A DNA stretch of 64,000 nucleotides from Taklimakanibacter sp050251035 (GTDB lineage: Bacteria > Pseudomonadota > Alphaproteobacteria > Rhizobiales > Aestuariivirgaceae), in contig JBFWNN010000007.1 of the NCBI GenBank assembly GCA_050251035.1, positions 48,595 to 112,594 on the forward strand. The letters are read 5' to 3'. Made by a program: the position numbers and the translations under genes. The notes below the pieces were generated by a model. The model did no database searches. It had not been told where the DNA came from and saw only the letters and a list, made by a program, of their open reading frames with translations. The first letter of the stretch is position 1. Each line of letters begins with the position of its first letter. Below are positions 10,001 to 18,911 of the stretch, one piece after another.

Positions 10001-11487
10001 GCCTGGCGCTCTCGGGCACGCTGGCGCCGGGCAATTCCATCGGCATGCTGAAGGTCGCCGGCAATGCCACGATCAATTCGGCATCTTTCTACGAGGTCGA
10101 GATCGACACGAGCGGCAACAGCGACCTGCTCGCGGCCGAAGGAAGCGTGACCTTGGCGGGCGGCACGGTGGTCGTGCAGCATGCGCCGGGCACCTATGTG
10201 CCGGGCATGACTTATACGATCGTCACCGCGCAAGGGGGCGTTGGCGGTATCTTCGCCGCGGTCACCGACAGCCTGCCGCTGCTTGATGCCGAGCTCATCT
10301 ACAATCCGGACAGTGTGCTCCTGACATTGGTCCGCAACGACCAGTCCTTCGCCGGCCTCGGCCGGACCCCGAACCAGAGGGCGACCGGCGCCGGCATCGA
10401 TTCGCTCGCCGGCGGACCGCTCGCCGACGCCCTTACCGTGCTCGGCGAGGCCGATGTCAGGGCGGCGCTCGATCTGCTGTCGGGCGAGATCCACGCCTCA
10501 CTCAAGGGCGCCTTCATGGAGGAGAGCCGCTATCTGCGCGAAGCCGCGCTCGGCCGCTTGCGCGCTGTTCTCGACGCAGGAAGCGATGGGCCGTCATCGG
10601 CGCAGCTGAGCGGCGAGGAAGGCCTCATGGTCATCGGCGCCGCGGGAGGGCGAGAATTCGGGGCGCGCCCGGCCATATGGGGCACGGCGCTCGGCGCGAC
10701 GGGATCGATCGACGGTGACGGCAATGCGGCGGATTTCGAGCGCAGCACCGGCGGGTTCCTGGCCGGCATCGACGCGCCCGTTCTCGCCAATGCCCGGCTC
10801 GGCCTCGTCGGCGGCTACAGCTACAGCTCTTTCGACGTCGACGACCGGCTCTCGTCCGGCTCGTCGGACAATGTCCATCTGGGCGTCTATGGCGGCGCGG
10901 CGTGGGGCGGCCTCGGCCTGCGCGCCGGCGCCGCCTATTCCTGGCATTTCGTCAACACGTCACGGAAAGCCGCCTTCGGTGACTTTTCCGAAAGCCTGGA
11001 CGCGGATTACGATGCCGGCACCGTGCAAGTCTTCGGCGAGGCCGGCTATCGGTTCGAGCTGGAGGCGGCATCCTTGGAACCCTTTGCCGGCATCGCTTAT
11101 GTCGATGTCCATACTGACGGGTTCGAGGAGGACGGCGGAGCGGCGGCGCTTGCGCAAGGATCGAGCGACTGGGATCAGACCTTTACCACTTTGGGCCTCA
11201 GGGCGACGATGCCCTTGGCCTCGTACCGCGGCGATGCGACGCTTTCAGGCGTGGTCGGCTGGCGGCATGCTTTCGGCGATGTCACCCCGGAAGCGGATCT
11301 GGCCTTTGCCGGCGGCTTGCCGTTCGAGATCGCCGGCACGCCGATCGCCCGCGATGCGCTCGCTCTAGAGGCTGCCATTGCCATGCGACTTGGTGAACAG
11401 GCCGGCCTTGGCCTCGCCTATTCGGGCCAGATCGCCGACGGAGCGGAGGATCACAGCCTGACGGCGCGTTTCGTCATCGACTTCTGA
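7081..11487 (+). CDS. Autotransporter outer membrane protein (type Va secretion)
   Basis: A 1468-residue surface protein. A signal peptide ends after TARA (residue 32). The passenger is made of repeated glycine/threonine-rich units of the form VTGxGSxW...LxVGxxGTGxLxVLxGG, the T5SS/PEP-CTERM-associated repeat type that folds as a beta-helix. An autotransporter strand repeat (GSGALTKTGTGVLTLGG, near residue 920) precedes a C-terminal beta-barrel from about 1190, ending in the phenylalanine typical of BAM substrates. I chose the ATG at 7081 because AAGGGGACG precedes it; an in-frame ATG at 7024 has no ribosome site and gives a poor signal sequence. Likely adhesin or biofilm factor; no protease or lipase motif seen. 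Confidence 0.92.
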   Translation: MAGGLASGDSRFLALTGLCLVLSCAGTGTARAQTLWTGASSSDWFTAGNWNPAAVPGSATSVQLNTATPNPTVIGTAGAQANQLTLGNAVGQTGNLTINGVGTLSLTNTGGLFAVGEFGKGEVTVSGGATLTTFTTSIGNQAGSEGAVTVTGPGSKWNLTPFGAFHVGSSGTGKLDILAGGQVTSTAFGMDLGVDLGASGTVTVSGANSKLTVPSTTNIGSAAGGTGVMQADNNGVLALSVVTVGLSGQGTLKVLSGADMTGSQFTVGASAQGGATFNGTGSTGVITNAVRIGLNSGGQGTLAIEAGATLNSGTGQIGVNTGATGSVTVTGENSRWTVTNSLQISQATNGGTGELRVLDKGRVDAASLTGHNSAKVEVDGGAQLNLLGSSATATTLTLGATGAGNRLDVTGGGKLATRRADLKTVAGSAVATTISGTGTSWDATGITIGGAGTSTMTVTENAAVNVIGDFIVDGAATTSLTISKGAHVVQDAGASGSGQFRLGVDGHGTLRIESGGVLDTKESSSFIGFAFLARNAGSTASATITGVGSTWNSEGLVSIGSGGKARLEILAGGKMTGNASATIAFLADSEGTVLVSGEGSSWVLDPPADDLFPLAGIRMGLGGTGNMRVEAGAHVQASGIGVGSSFTDFFTGVTTFGNGHLVVTGEGTTVDLDVGATSSFDAGGDGGTGVIEVLDGAVVTVDGRGHFGASIINDRGGGVFEQFLGHGTLTVDDARVTYADTLDIGEQATGVLNIRNGGFVSNSDGYLGSFTNIVGSAGNGTATITGAGSKWQNNGFLQVGDQGTGELKVLAGGVVTNTSATMANAANSIGKATVTGTGSAWTSTGNLTVGKLGTATLTVADGGAVSAAAISINALSTLNIGEGGAAGVINTTAIANAGLIRFDHTGTVAFATPISGSGALTKTGTGVLTLGGTSTYSGVTTVSAGTLVLGGSIANSGVSVAANGRLMGTGTMASLALSGTLAPGNSIGMLKVAGNATINSASFYEVEIDTSGNSDLLAAEGSVTLAGGTVVVQHAPGTYVPGMTYTIVTAQGGVGGIFAAVTDSLPLLDAELIYNPDSVLLTLVRNDQSFAGLGRTPNQRATGAGIDSLAGGPLADALTVLGEADVRAALDLLSGEIHASLKGAFMEESRYLREAALGRLRAVLDAGSDGPSSAQLSGEEGLMVIGAAGGREFGARPAIWGTALGATGSIDGDGNAADFERSTGGFLAGIDAPVLANARLGLVGGYSYSSFDVDDRLSSGSSDNVHLGVYGGAAWGGLGLRAGAAYSWHFVNTSRKAAFGDFSESLDADYDAGTVQVFGEAGYRFELEAASLEPFAGIAYVDVHTDGFEEDGGAAALAQGSSDWDQTFTTLGLRATMPLASYRGDATLSGVVGWRHAFGDVTPEADLAFAGGLPFEIAGTPIARDALALEAAIAMRLGEQAGLGLAYSGQIADGAEDHSLTARFVIDF

Positions 11488-12046
11488 TCCAGGCGGTGCC
11501 GCGCGGCGACAGGCGATAGCCGACCTCCAGGCTTTCCGTCAGCCCGAGGTCCTTGAGCTTTCGCACGCGGATCTTGAAGACCTGGGTCTCACAACCGAGC
11601 CTCGCCGCGAGGTCGGCGGCGCGGACCGCCGGATGACCGGCGATCAGCGTGATGACGGCCTTGGTCCACGCTCCGGCGGAGCTCGCCTTGTCGAGGCGGT
11701 CGAGCCGGCGGGAAATCTCCGCGTCCTCGGCCTCGGTCGGCGGGCTCTCGCGCAAGCTTGCGCGCGGATCTCTGCCGGCGAAGCGCACGCCAATCTTGTA
11801 GACTTGGCCGGTGCCGAAGCGCCGCATCTCGGCGAGCAGGGCGGCGCGCGTCGCATGGCCCGCCTTGCGGGCGTCCGCCTCTGATATGGCGGCCAGCGTC
11901 ACGGCCTCGATGGTGACGATGCCGACGACACCCAGCGCTGTGCGGACCTCGCTTCCGGCCTTGACACGGGCCTTTGGCCAGCGCCGGAAAGCGAGGCTGA
12001 CGCGACCGTCGCGGATACCTTCTAGCGTTGCCGATTTGAACAGCAT
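11474..12046 (-). CDS. ASCH-like domain protein with C-terminal winged helix
   Basis: A 190-residue protein from the ATG at 12046; an in-frame TTG at 12061 is an alternative. The N-terminal half (about 1-100, MLFKSATLEGIRDGRVSLAF...) looks like an ASCH/PUA-like RNA- or nucleotide-binding fold. The C-terminal part (about 125-190), with AVRAADLAARLGCETQVFK, looks like a winged helix, ending IRSR. Its last 14 bases overlap the end of the convergent autotransporter gene. Function unknown; domain calls are by eye and moderate. Confidence 0.65.
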   Translation of the reverse strand: MLFKSATLEGIRDGRVSLAFRRWPKARVKAGSEVRTALGVVGIVTIEAVTLAAISEADARKAGHATRAALLAEMRRFGTGQVYKIGVRFAGRDPRASLRESPPTEAEDAEISRRLDRLDKASSAGAWTKAVITLIAGHPAVRAADLAARLGCETQVFKIRVRKLKDLGLTESLEVGYRLSPRGTAWIRSR

Positions 12047-12194
12047 TTCACGCCAAATCAATGCCTTGGAGGCGAACCCACATCGCCCGAGTCTTCAACT
12101 TTACCGGGATTTGCTCTACAGCTACGAATCGTCCCTGCCAGTGCCAAAATATGGTATCTCCCTCACTTCCTTCCATTTTTTCCATCGGATGAAC

Positions 12195-12914
12195 ATGGCC
12201 AAACTTGCCTTCAAGCGTGTCCTCCTGAAAGTTTCCGGTGAAGTCCTGATGGGGACACAGCCTTTCGGCATCGATCTGGGCACGGTGGAGCGGATGGCGG
12301 ACGAGGTCGTCGAAACGCTCAAGACCGGCGTTCAGCTCAGCCTGGTCATCGGCGGTGGCAATATTTTCCGCGGCATGGCCCAGGCCGCCAAGGGTATGGA
12401 CCGGGTCAGCGCCGACCATATGGGCATATTGGCGACCGTCATGAACGCGCTCGCCATGCAGGGCGCGCTGCAGGGCAAGGGCGTCGACGCCCGCGTGCTG
12501 TCGGCGATCGCGATGCCGACGGTCTGCGAGACTTATGCGCGCGCCAAGGCGGTGCACCATCTCGAGGCGGGCAGGGTGGTCATTTGCGCGGCGGGAACCG
12601 GTCTGCCGTTCTTCACCACCGATACGGGGGCGGCGCTCAGGGCCGCGGAGATGGGCTGCGACGCGCTGTTCAAGGGCACCAGCGTCGACGGCATCTACTC
12701 CGCTGATCCCAAGGTGGACCCGTCCGCCCAGCGGTTCGAGCGCATTACCTATGGCGAGATACTGGCGCGCGATCTGCGCATCATGGACCCGGCCGCCATC
12801 GCGCTTGCACGGGATAACGGGATTCCGGTAGTTGTGTTCTCGATCCGCACGCCCGGCGCGGTGCTCGCCGCCCTGAGAGGGTCGGGCAAATTTACCCTAG
12901 TGACGAAAGACTGA
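12195..12914 (+). CDS. pyrH: Uridylate kinase (UMP kinase)
   Basis: A 239-residue hexameric UMP kinase that makes UDP from UMP and ATP, feeding pyrimidine and cell-wall precursor supply. Amino-acid kinase motifs are clear: LKVSGE near the N-terminus, VIGGGNIFRG, the TDTGAALRAAEMGCDALFKG segment, and VDGIYSADPK. The start at 12195 (MAKLAF) matches the family and has GGA upstream; an ATG two codons earlier (12189) lacks a ribosome site. First gene of the conserved pyrH-frr-uppS-cdsA run; frr begins 5 bases after its stop. Confidence 0.97.
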   Translation: MAKLAFKRVLLKVSGEVLMGTQPFGIDLGTVERMADEVVETLKTGVQLSLVIGGGNIFRGMAQAAKGMDRVSADHMGILATVMNALAMQGALQGKGVDARVLSAIAMPTVCETYARAKAVHHLEAGRVVICAAGTGLPFFTTDTGAALRAAEMGCDALFKGTSVDGIYSADPKVDPSAQRFERITYGEILARDLRIMDPAAIALARDNGIPVVVFSIRTPGAVLAALRGSGKFTLVTKD

Positions 12915-12919
12915 ACGCC

Positions 12920-13486
12920 ATGGCACAGCCAATCCCATTCGATGCAAAGGAAATCAAGCGGCGCATGCACGGCGCGGTCGAGGCCTTGAAGCATGATTTC
13001 GGCGGCCTGCGCACCGGACGCGCCGCCGTCAGCCTCGTCGATCCCATCCATGTCGATGCCTATGGTGCATCGATGCCGCTCAACCAGGTCGCGACCGTCA
13101 CGGTGCCGGAGCCCCGCATGCTGTCGATCCAGGTCTGGGACAGGGGGCTGGTGATCGCGGTCGAGAAGGCGATCCGGGCATCCAATCTGGGCCTCAATCC
13201 GCAGACCGAAGGCCAGGTCATCCGCTTGCGCATGCCCGATCTCACGCAGGACCGCCGCAAGGAGCTGGTCAAGGTGGCGCATCAATATGCCGAGAAGGCC
13301 CGCGTCGCGGTGCGCAATGTGCGCCGCGACGGCATGGACCAGCTCAAGTCGCTGGAAAAGGGCCATCATATGAGCGAAGACGAGCATCGCCAGAAGTCGG
13401 ACGAAGTGCAGAAGATGACCGATGACACGATCAAGGAAATCGACGCGGCGCTCAAGGTCAAGGAAGGCGAGATCATGCAGGTCTGA
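12920..13486 (+). CDS. frr: Ribosome recycling factor
   Basis: A 188-residue RRF, close to the usual 185. It splits post-termination ribosomes together with EF-G. Family segments include LKHDFGGLRTGRAAVSLVD (domain I), the short domain II around LNQVATVTVPEPRML, and RLRMPDLTQDRRKELVK in the helix bundle. It follows pyrH by 5 bases and precedes uppS by 42, the standard proteobacterial order. Confidence 0.97.
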   Translation: MAQPIPFDAKEIKRRMHGAVEALKHDFGGLRTGRAAVSLVDPIHVDAYGASMPLNQVATVTVPEPRMLSIQVWDRGLVIAVEKAIRASNLGLNPQTEGQVIRLRMPDLTQDRRKELVKVAHQYAEKARVAVRNVRRDGMDQLKSLEKGHHMSEDEHRQKSDEVQKMTDDTIKEIDAALKVKEGEIMQV

Positions 13487-13528
13487 GCGGCCAGCCGTTC
13501 ATGACTACGCCCATGAGGGGCCATTTCG

Positions 13529-14263
13529 ATGAATAACCACGCCGGCAGCGCGGCCATGCCGCGGCATGTGGCCATTATCATGGATGGCAATGGTCGCTGG
13601 GCCCATGCCCGCGGCCTGCCGCGTTCCGCCGGCCATCGCAAGGGTGTCGAGGCGCTGCGCCGCGCGGTCAGGGCCGCCGGCGAGATGGGTATAGATTACC
13701 TGACCATTTTCAGCTTCTCCTCCGAGAACTGGTCGCGGCCGCCCGCCGAAGTCTCCTTCCTGCTCGACCTCATGCGCCATTTCGTCCGCCAGGACGTCGC
13801 CGAGCTGCATCGCGAGAATGTCCGCATCCGCATCATCGGCGAGCGCCAGGGCCTCGCCCCAGATATCGTGACGCTCATCGAGGAGACCGAGCAGCGCACC
13901 AGGGCCAATACCGGGCTAACGCTCGTCGTCGCCTTCAACTATGGCTCCAGGCAGGAGATCGCCAAGGCCGCGCGCGATCTGGCTCAGGCCGTGAAGGAGG
14001 GGCGCATCGAGCCCGACAGCATCACGCCGGAGCTCCTCGGCAGCCACCTCTCGACCGAGGGCATTCCCGATCCCGATCTCCTCATCCGCACCAGCGGCGA
14101 GCAGCGCCTGTCGAACTATCTGTTGTGGCAATGCGCTTATGCCGAGTTCGTCTTTGTCGACGAATATTGGCCCGACTTCAACCGCGAGACCTTGCAGCGC
14201 GCCATCGCCGAATATCTGACGCGCGAGCGGCGCTTCGGCGGGCTGACCGCGCAATCCGCCTGA
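13529..14263 (+). CDS. uppS: Undecaprenyl diphosphate synthase
   Basis: A 244-residue cis-prenyltransferase that extends farnesyl diphosphate with isopentenyl diphosphate to make the C55 lipid carrier for peptidoglycan and surface glycans. The diphosphate-binding MDGNGRW is at residues 18-24 with catalytic D19; FSFSSENWSRP and the C-terminal RTSGEQRLSNYLLWQ are intact. The ATG at 13529 has GGGG about 9 bases upstream. cdsA begins 2 bases after its stop. Confidence 0.97.
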   Translation: MNNHAGSAAMPRHVAIIMDGNGRWAHARGLPRSAGHRKGVEALRRAVRAAGEMGIDYLTIFSFSSENWSRPPAEVSFLLDLMRHFVRQDVAELHRENVRIRIIGERQGLAPDIVTLIEETEQRTRANTGLTLVVAFNYGSRQEIAKAARDLAQAVKEGRIEPDSITPELLGSHLSTEGIPDPDLLIRTSGEQRLSNYLLWQCAYAEFVFVDEYWPDFNRETLQRAIAEYLTRERRFGGLTAQSA

Positions 14264-14265
14264 TA

Positions 14266-15114
14266 ATGACCGAAATGCCGGATCAGCCGCAAAGCGCCAA
14301 CTGGCGGGATCTGGGGATACGCACGCTGTCGTCCGCCATCTTGATTCCGGCAATTCTGCTGGATGTTTGGCTGGGCGACACCTGGTTTCATCTTCTGGTG
14401 GCGCTGCTTGCCGTGATGATGGCGCATGAATGGACCAACATCGTCCATGACCGCAGCTCGGCGCAGTTCGCCCTGCATGCGGCAGCGGCCCTGTGCGGCG
14501 CGTTCCTCCCCCTCTCGCTCGGCTGGCCGGGAGCGCTTCTGGTCATTGCCGTCATCGCCGTCATGAGCGCCGTGCTGGCGGTCGGGCAGAAGCGAACCCT
14601 GCGCGTCTGGGTGCTGGCGGGGGTGCCCTATGTCGGGCTGCCGGCGATGGCCTTCGTGATCCTTCGGGACTCGACTGAGGCCGGCATGCTCACCATCATG
14701 TGGCTGTTCGCGGTGGTGTGGGCGGCCGACATCTGCGCCTATTTCGCCGGTCGCCTGATCGGCGGCCCGAAGCTCGCCCCGCGCATTTCGCCCAAGAAGA
14801 CCTGGGCCGGCCTCTGGGGGGCGGTGGCGGGCGGCGTCGCGGCGGGCCTTGCGGTGGGCTGGGCGGCGGGGCCGGTGAGCCTTCCGGTCCTGGCCCTGCT
14901 CGGCGGGGTGCTCGCGATCGTCGAGCAGCTGGGCGACCTGTTTGAATCCGCCCTCAAGCGCTATTATGGGGTCAAGGATTCAGGACGGCTCATTCCCGGC
15001 CATGGCGGCGTCCTCGACCGGGTCGATGGTCTTGTCGCCGCTACGCTTCTTCTCGCTGCGATTCTGATCGCAGTGCGGCTTTTCGGCATCAGTAACGATC
15101 TTTTTGCCCGCTAA
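14266..15114 (+). CDS. cdsA: Phosphatidate cytidylyltransferase
   Basis: A 282-residue polytopic membrane enzyme that converts phosphatidic acid and CTP to CDP-diacylglycerol, the entry to all phospholipids. Several hydrophobic segments precede the C-terminal CDP signature running from GDLFESALKRYYGVKDS to LIPGHGGVLDRVDGL, with its aspartates. The ATG at 14266 lies 2 bases after the uppS stop. In many proteobacteria dxr would come next; here rseP follows after 141 bases. Confidence 0.95.
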   Translation: MTEMPDQPQSANWRDLGIRTLSSAILIPAILLDVWLGDTWFHLLVALLAVMMAHEWTNIVHDRSSAQFALHAAAALCGAFLPLSLGWPGALLVIAVIAVMSAVLAVGQKRTLRVWVLAGVPYVGLPAMAFVILRDSTEAGMLTIMWLFAVVWAADICAYFAGRLIGGPKLAPRISPKKTWAGLWGAVAGGVAAGLAVGWAAGPVSLPVLALLGGVLAIVEQLGDLFESALKRYYGVKDSGRLIPGHGGVLDRVDGLVAATLLLAAILIAVRLFGISNDLFAR

Positions 15115-15255
15115 CCATAGAGTGCCGAAATGTTGTCGCAATGACGGGCTTTCGTGGTTAACAAGTCGTATATGCCGATGACTCGGCTGGCACGGGCTTT
15201 GCGAAAGGCAAATCCGGCCGGTGAGTTGGACCGGAATTGACACAGGGACATGAGT

Positions 15256-16389
15256 ATGGACTTCCTCGCAACCTTTCCGGCAACCGTTCTCGCCTATAGC
15301 GGCTATATCGCCGCCCTCCTGGTGGCGCTGACCGTCATCGTCTTCATTCATGAATACGGGCATTTCAAAGTCGCCCGCCTCTGCGGGATGAAGGTGGACG
15401 TCTTCTCCATCGGCTTCGGACGCGAGATCTGGGGCAAGACCGATCGCTATGGCACCCGCTGGAAGGTCGGCTGGCTCCCGGTTGGCGGTTATGTGAAATT
15501 TGCGGGCGACGCCAATGCGGCGAGCCAGCCTGACACCGAGATCCCGCCGAAGCCGGACGAGTTCCACGGCAAGCCGATCTGGCAGCGCGCCCTCGTCGTC
15601 CTGGCGGGGCCGCTGGCGAATTTCGTCCTGGCCTTCTTCCTGTTCGCAGGTGCGTTCTATTTCCTCGGCGATCAGACGCCAGGACCCAAGATCGGCGAGA
15701 TCACGCCGGGATCGCCGGCGGCCGAGGCCGGGCTCCAGGCGAATGACATCGTCGTCAGGGTCAATGCCGAGCCGGTTCATTCTTTCCCCGACATTGTGGC
15801 CATCGTAAGCGAAAGCGCCGGAAAGAGCCTGCTGTTCGATATCGATCGCGCCGGCGAGGCCTTGAAGTTCACGATCGTTCCGCGCGCCGAGGTCATCGAC
15901 CGGGGCTTCTACGGCAAGATCACCATCGGGCGGATCGGCGCCAGGTCGAGCGACGATCCCTCGAATTTCCATAGCGTAGGCCTGCTGAGGTCGTTCGAGC
16001 TCTCGGCAAGCCAGATCGAGCGGATCATCGTCCTGACGGTCAAATATGTCGGGCGCCTGATCATCGGGCAGGACACCTTGGGGCAGCTCGGCGGCGTCGG
16101 CACGATGGCCAAGCTCTCGGGTGATGCCGCCTCGAGCGGAATTTTCCCCTATATCGGCATGATCGCTCTGCTGTCGGTGAGTATCGGATTAATTAACCTC
16201 TTTCCTATTCCAATGCTCGATGGCGGCCATCTGGTCTTCTATGCAATCGAGGCCATCCGCCGCAAACCTTTGGGGCCTCAGGCCCAGGAATGGAGCTTCA
16301 GGATCGGCTTTGCGGTGGTGATTTTCATCATGCTGGTGGGCAATATGAACGATCTGATGCGTGCCGTGCTTGGAAACCTAGCTTATTGA
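15256..16389 (+). CDS. rseP: Site-2 protease RseP, intramembrane zinc metalloprotease
   Basis: A 377-residue M50 protease that cleaves membrane-embedded substrates such as anti-sigma factors and signal-peptide remnants. The zinc motif HEYGH is at residues 32-36 in the first membrane helix; the second active-site motif, LDGGH in FPIPMLDGGH, is near residue 322. A PDZ domain covers about 125-200. I chose the ATG at 15256, 7 bases after AGGGA; the ATG two codons upstream (15250) is too close to it. Length is shorter than two-PDZ E. coli RseP (about 450), as in alphaproteobacteria. Confidence 0.95.
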   Translation: MDFLATFPATVLAYSGYIAALLVALTVIVFIHEYGHFKVARLCGMKVDVFSIGFGREIWGKTDRYGTRWKVGWLPVGGYVKFAGDANAASQPDTEIPPKPDEFHGKPIWQRALVVLAGPLANFVLAFFLFAGAFYFLGDQTPGPKIGEITPGSPAAEAGLQANDIVVRVNAEPVHSFPDIVAIVSESAGKSLLFDIDRAGEALKFTIVPRAEVIDRGFYGKITIGRIGARSSDDPSNFHSVGLLRSFELSASQIERIIVLTVKYVGRLIIGQDTLGQLGGVGTMAKLSGDAASSGIFPYIGMIALLSVSIGLINLFPIPMLDGGHLVFYAIEAIRRKPLGPQAQEWSFRIGFAVVIFIMLVGNMNDLMRAVLGNLAY

Positions 16390-16499
16390 AATAAGGCAAA
16401 AAAGTTCATTTGCATTCGGTATGAAACAGCGTAAAACGGCACCCGGGCGAGGGGATTCTTAGGCGAACGGGCGCTTAGCAGGGGATTGAATACCAGGGA

Positions 16500-18860
16500 A
16501 TGCGTTATCAGTCAGTCATCGTCGCAATTTTTGCGTGCTTGTTGTCCTTTGCGCTCCCTGTAGCCGCACCTCAACTGTTCACGCCTGCCGCTCAGGCGCA
16601 GACCGTCGGACGCATCGTCGTCGAAGGCAATCAGCGCATCGAAGCGGAGACAATCCTTTCCTACATGCAGATCGCGCCGGGCGATCCGTTCGATTCGGAG
16701 AAGATCGATGAATCGCTGAAGACCCTGTTCCAGACCGGGCTCTTCTCCGACGTCCGCATCTTCCGTCGCGGCAGCAGCCTTGTCGTGGTGGTCGAAGAGA
16801 ACCCGATGATCAACCGGGTGAATTTCGAGGGCAACAGCGAGGTCAAGGACAAGGATCTCGAAAAGGAGGTCGAGCTCAAGGAGCGCACGATGTTCACGCG
16901 CGCCAAGGTGCAGAGCGACGTCCAGCGCATCATCACGGTCTACCGGCGAGCCGGCTTCTATTCCGCCCGCGTCGAGCCCAAGATCATCCGCCTGCCGCAA
17001 AACCGCGTCGACCTCGTCTATGAGATCACCGAAGGGGCCGAGACCCAGGTCAAGAGCATCAACTTCGTCGGCAACGAGGCCTTCAGCGACAGCGACCTGC
17101 GCTCGAAGATCACGACGGCCGAGCACGCCTGGTGGAAATTCCTGTCGACCGCCGACCGTTACGATCCCGACCGGCTCAATTACGACAAGGAGCTGCTGCG
17201 CCGCTATTATCTGAAGAACGGCTTCGCCGACTTCCGCGTCATCTCCGCCGACGCCGAGCTGGCCCCGGACGGCGAGAGTTTCTACCTCACCTTCACCGTC
17301 GAGGAAGGCCCACTCTACAAGGTCAACAGCGTCGCCATCAACAAGGGCGACACCAATCTCGACGAGGGGTCTCTGCGCGAGGCGGTACAGCTGACGCCAG
17401 GCGAGGATTATGATGCGACCAAGGTCGACAAGTCGGTCGAGAACATCACCATCGAGGCGGGCAAGGCCGGCTACGCCTTCGCCAAGGTCGAGCCCGACAT
17501 CAAGAAGGACGAGCCCAACCGTAGCCTCGATATCACCTACAATATCACCGAGGGCCCGCGGACTTACATCGAGCGCATCGACATCATCGGCAATACGCGC
17601 ACCCTCGATGAGGTGATCCGCCGCGAATTGCGCCTGTTCGAGGGCGACGCCTACAATCGCGTGCTGGTCGAGCGCGGTCGCCGCCGCCTGACGTCTCTCG
17701 ACTTCTTCGAGAAGATCGACATGCGGGAAGAGCCGGGCTCGGCGGCGGACCGGGTGGTCCTGATCGTCGAGGTGGTCGAGAAATCGACCGGCTCGCTCAA
17801 CCTGACCGCCGGCTATTCGACCTCCGATGGCGTCATTGGCGGCATCAGCATCACCGAGCGCAACCTCCTCGGCCGCGGCCAGAATGTCCGGCTCGACACG
17901 CAATTGAGCTGGGACCGGCAGACCGTCGACTTCGGCTTCACCGAGCCTTATTTCCTCGACATGCCCATGTCGGCGGGCTTCGACCTGTTCGGCACGCGCT
18001 CGAGCGACACCGATACGTCGCGGTACAACAGCACCCGCTATGGCGGCGCGCTGCGCACCGGTTTCCGTCTCGACGAATGGCAGTCCCTGAGCTTCAGATA
18101 TTCGCTCACCCGGCGCGAGATCGAAATCGATGACGTCAAGAACGTGTCGCCGGCGATCCTCGATTCCGAGGGTGTGACCTGGAAGTCCTCCGTTGCCGCC
18201 GGCTATGTCTATGACGACCTGGACAATCCCTCCAGGCCGACCAAGGGCTTCCGCGGCAAGGGCACGGTCGAGATCGCCGGCCTCGGCGGTGATGTGTATT
18301 ATGCCAGCGTCGACGCCTCGGCCTATTATTTCATGCCGCTGCTGTTCGACGGCGTGGTGGTCAAGTTCGAGGCCAATGCCGGCCATATGGAGCCGCTGAC
18401 CAGCGACGACATCCCGATCCAGGACCGCTTCTTCAAGGGCTCCGACACTTTCCGCGGCTTCGAGCGCGGTGGCGTCGGCCCGCGCATGACCAATACCCGC
18501 GGCGACAGCGACGCCATTGGCGGCCAGACCTATGCCATCGGCACGGTGGAAACGACCTTCCCGCTCGGCCTGCCCGATGAGTTCGGCCTGGAGGGGGCGG
18601 TGTTCACCGATTTCGGCACCGTCTTTGGCGCGCCCGAAAAGACGGAACAGGAGGGTCAGGGCTTGTGCTCTACCGATGGCGATGCCAATGCTGAGGAATG
18701 CGACGTCTTCGACACCGTGGCCTTCCGCATGTCGGTCGGCGCCGGCGTGATCTGGCAGTCGCCATTCGGTCCGCTGCGTGTCGATGTCGCCTATCCTCTG
18801 ATCAAGACCGACTATGACCAAGAGGAATTGTTCCGCTTCTCCGTCGGAACGCGCTTCTAG
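16500..18860 (+). CDS. bamA: Outer membrane assembly factor BamA
   Basis: A 786-residue BamA, the essential Omp85 insertase for outer membrane beta-barrels. A signal peptide of about 33 residues ends at AQA. Five POTRA domains follow (recurrent GN and GDxY-type motifs, e.g. EGDAYNRVLVERGRRRL), then a 16-strand barrel from about residue 440 that ends in GTRF with terminal phenylalanine. Downstream one normally finds skp and/or lpxD; here a hairpin and fabZ follow within 99 bases. Its presence fits the autotransporter at 7081. Confidence 0.97.
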   Translation: MRYQSVIVAIFACLLSFALPVAAPQLFTPAAQAQTVGRIVVEGNQRIEAETILSYMQIAPGDPFDSEKIDESLKTLFQTGLFSDVRIFRRGSSLVVVVEENPMINRVNFEGNSEVKDKDLEKEVELKERTMFTRAKVQSDVQRIITVYRRAGFYSARVEPKIIRLPQNRVDLVYEITEGAETQVKSINFVGNEAFSDSDLRSKITTAEHAWWKFLSTADRYDPDRLNYDKELLRRYYLKNGFADFRVISADAELAPDGESFYLTFTVEEGPLYKVNSVAINKGDTNLDEGSLREAVQLTPGEDYDATKVDKSVENITIEAGKAGYAFAKVEPDIKKDEPNRSLDITYNITEGPRTYIERIDIIGNTRTLDEVIRRELRLFEGDAYNRVLVERGRRRLTSLDFFEKIDMREEPGSAADRVVLIVEVVEKSTGSLNLTAGYSTSDGVIGGISITERNLLGRGQNVRLDTQLSWDRQTVDFGFTEPYFLDMPMSAGFDLFGTRSSDTDTSRYNSTRYGGALRTGFRLDEWQSLSFRYSLTRREIEIDDVKNVSPAILDSEGVTWKSSVAAGYVYDDLDNPSRPTKGFRGKGTVEIAGLGGDVYYASVDASAYYFMPLLFDGVVVKFEANAGHMEPLTSDDIPIQDRFFKGSDTFRGFERGGVGPRMTNTRGDSDAIGGQTYAIGTVETTFPLGLPDEFGLEGAVFTDFGTVFGAPEKTEQEGQGLCSTDGDANAEECDVFDTVAFRMSVGAGVIWQSPFGPLRVDVAYPLIKTDYDQEELFRFSVGTRF

Positions 18861-18911
18861 CGCCATCGGGCGACGCGCTGGACGGAGTGTCGGCAAAGCG
18901 ATAAGTGTTTC

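Noticed and set aside
7393..10494. 1033-codon open frame antisense to the autotransporter
   Set aside because: It mirrors the GC-rich repeats of the passenger in another frame; its product is Arg/Ala/Gly-rich with no domain or ribosome site.
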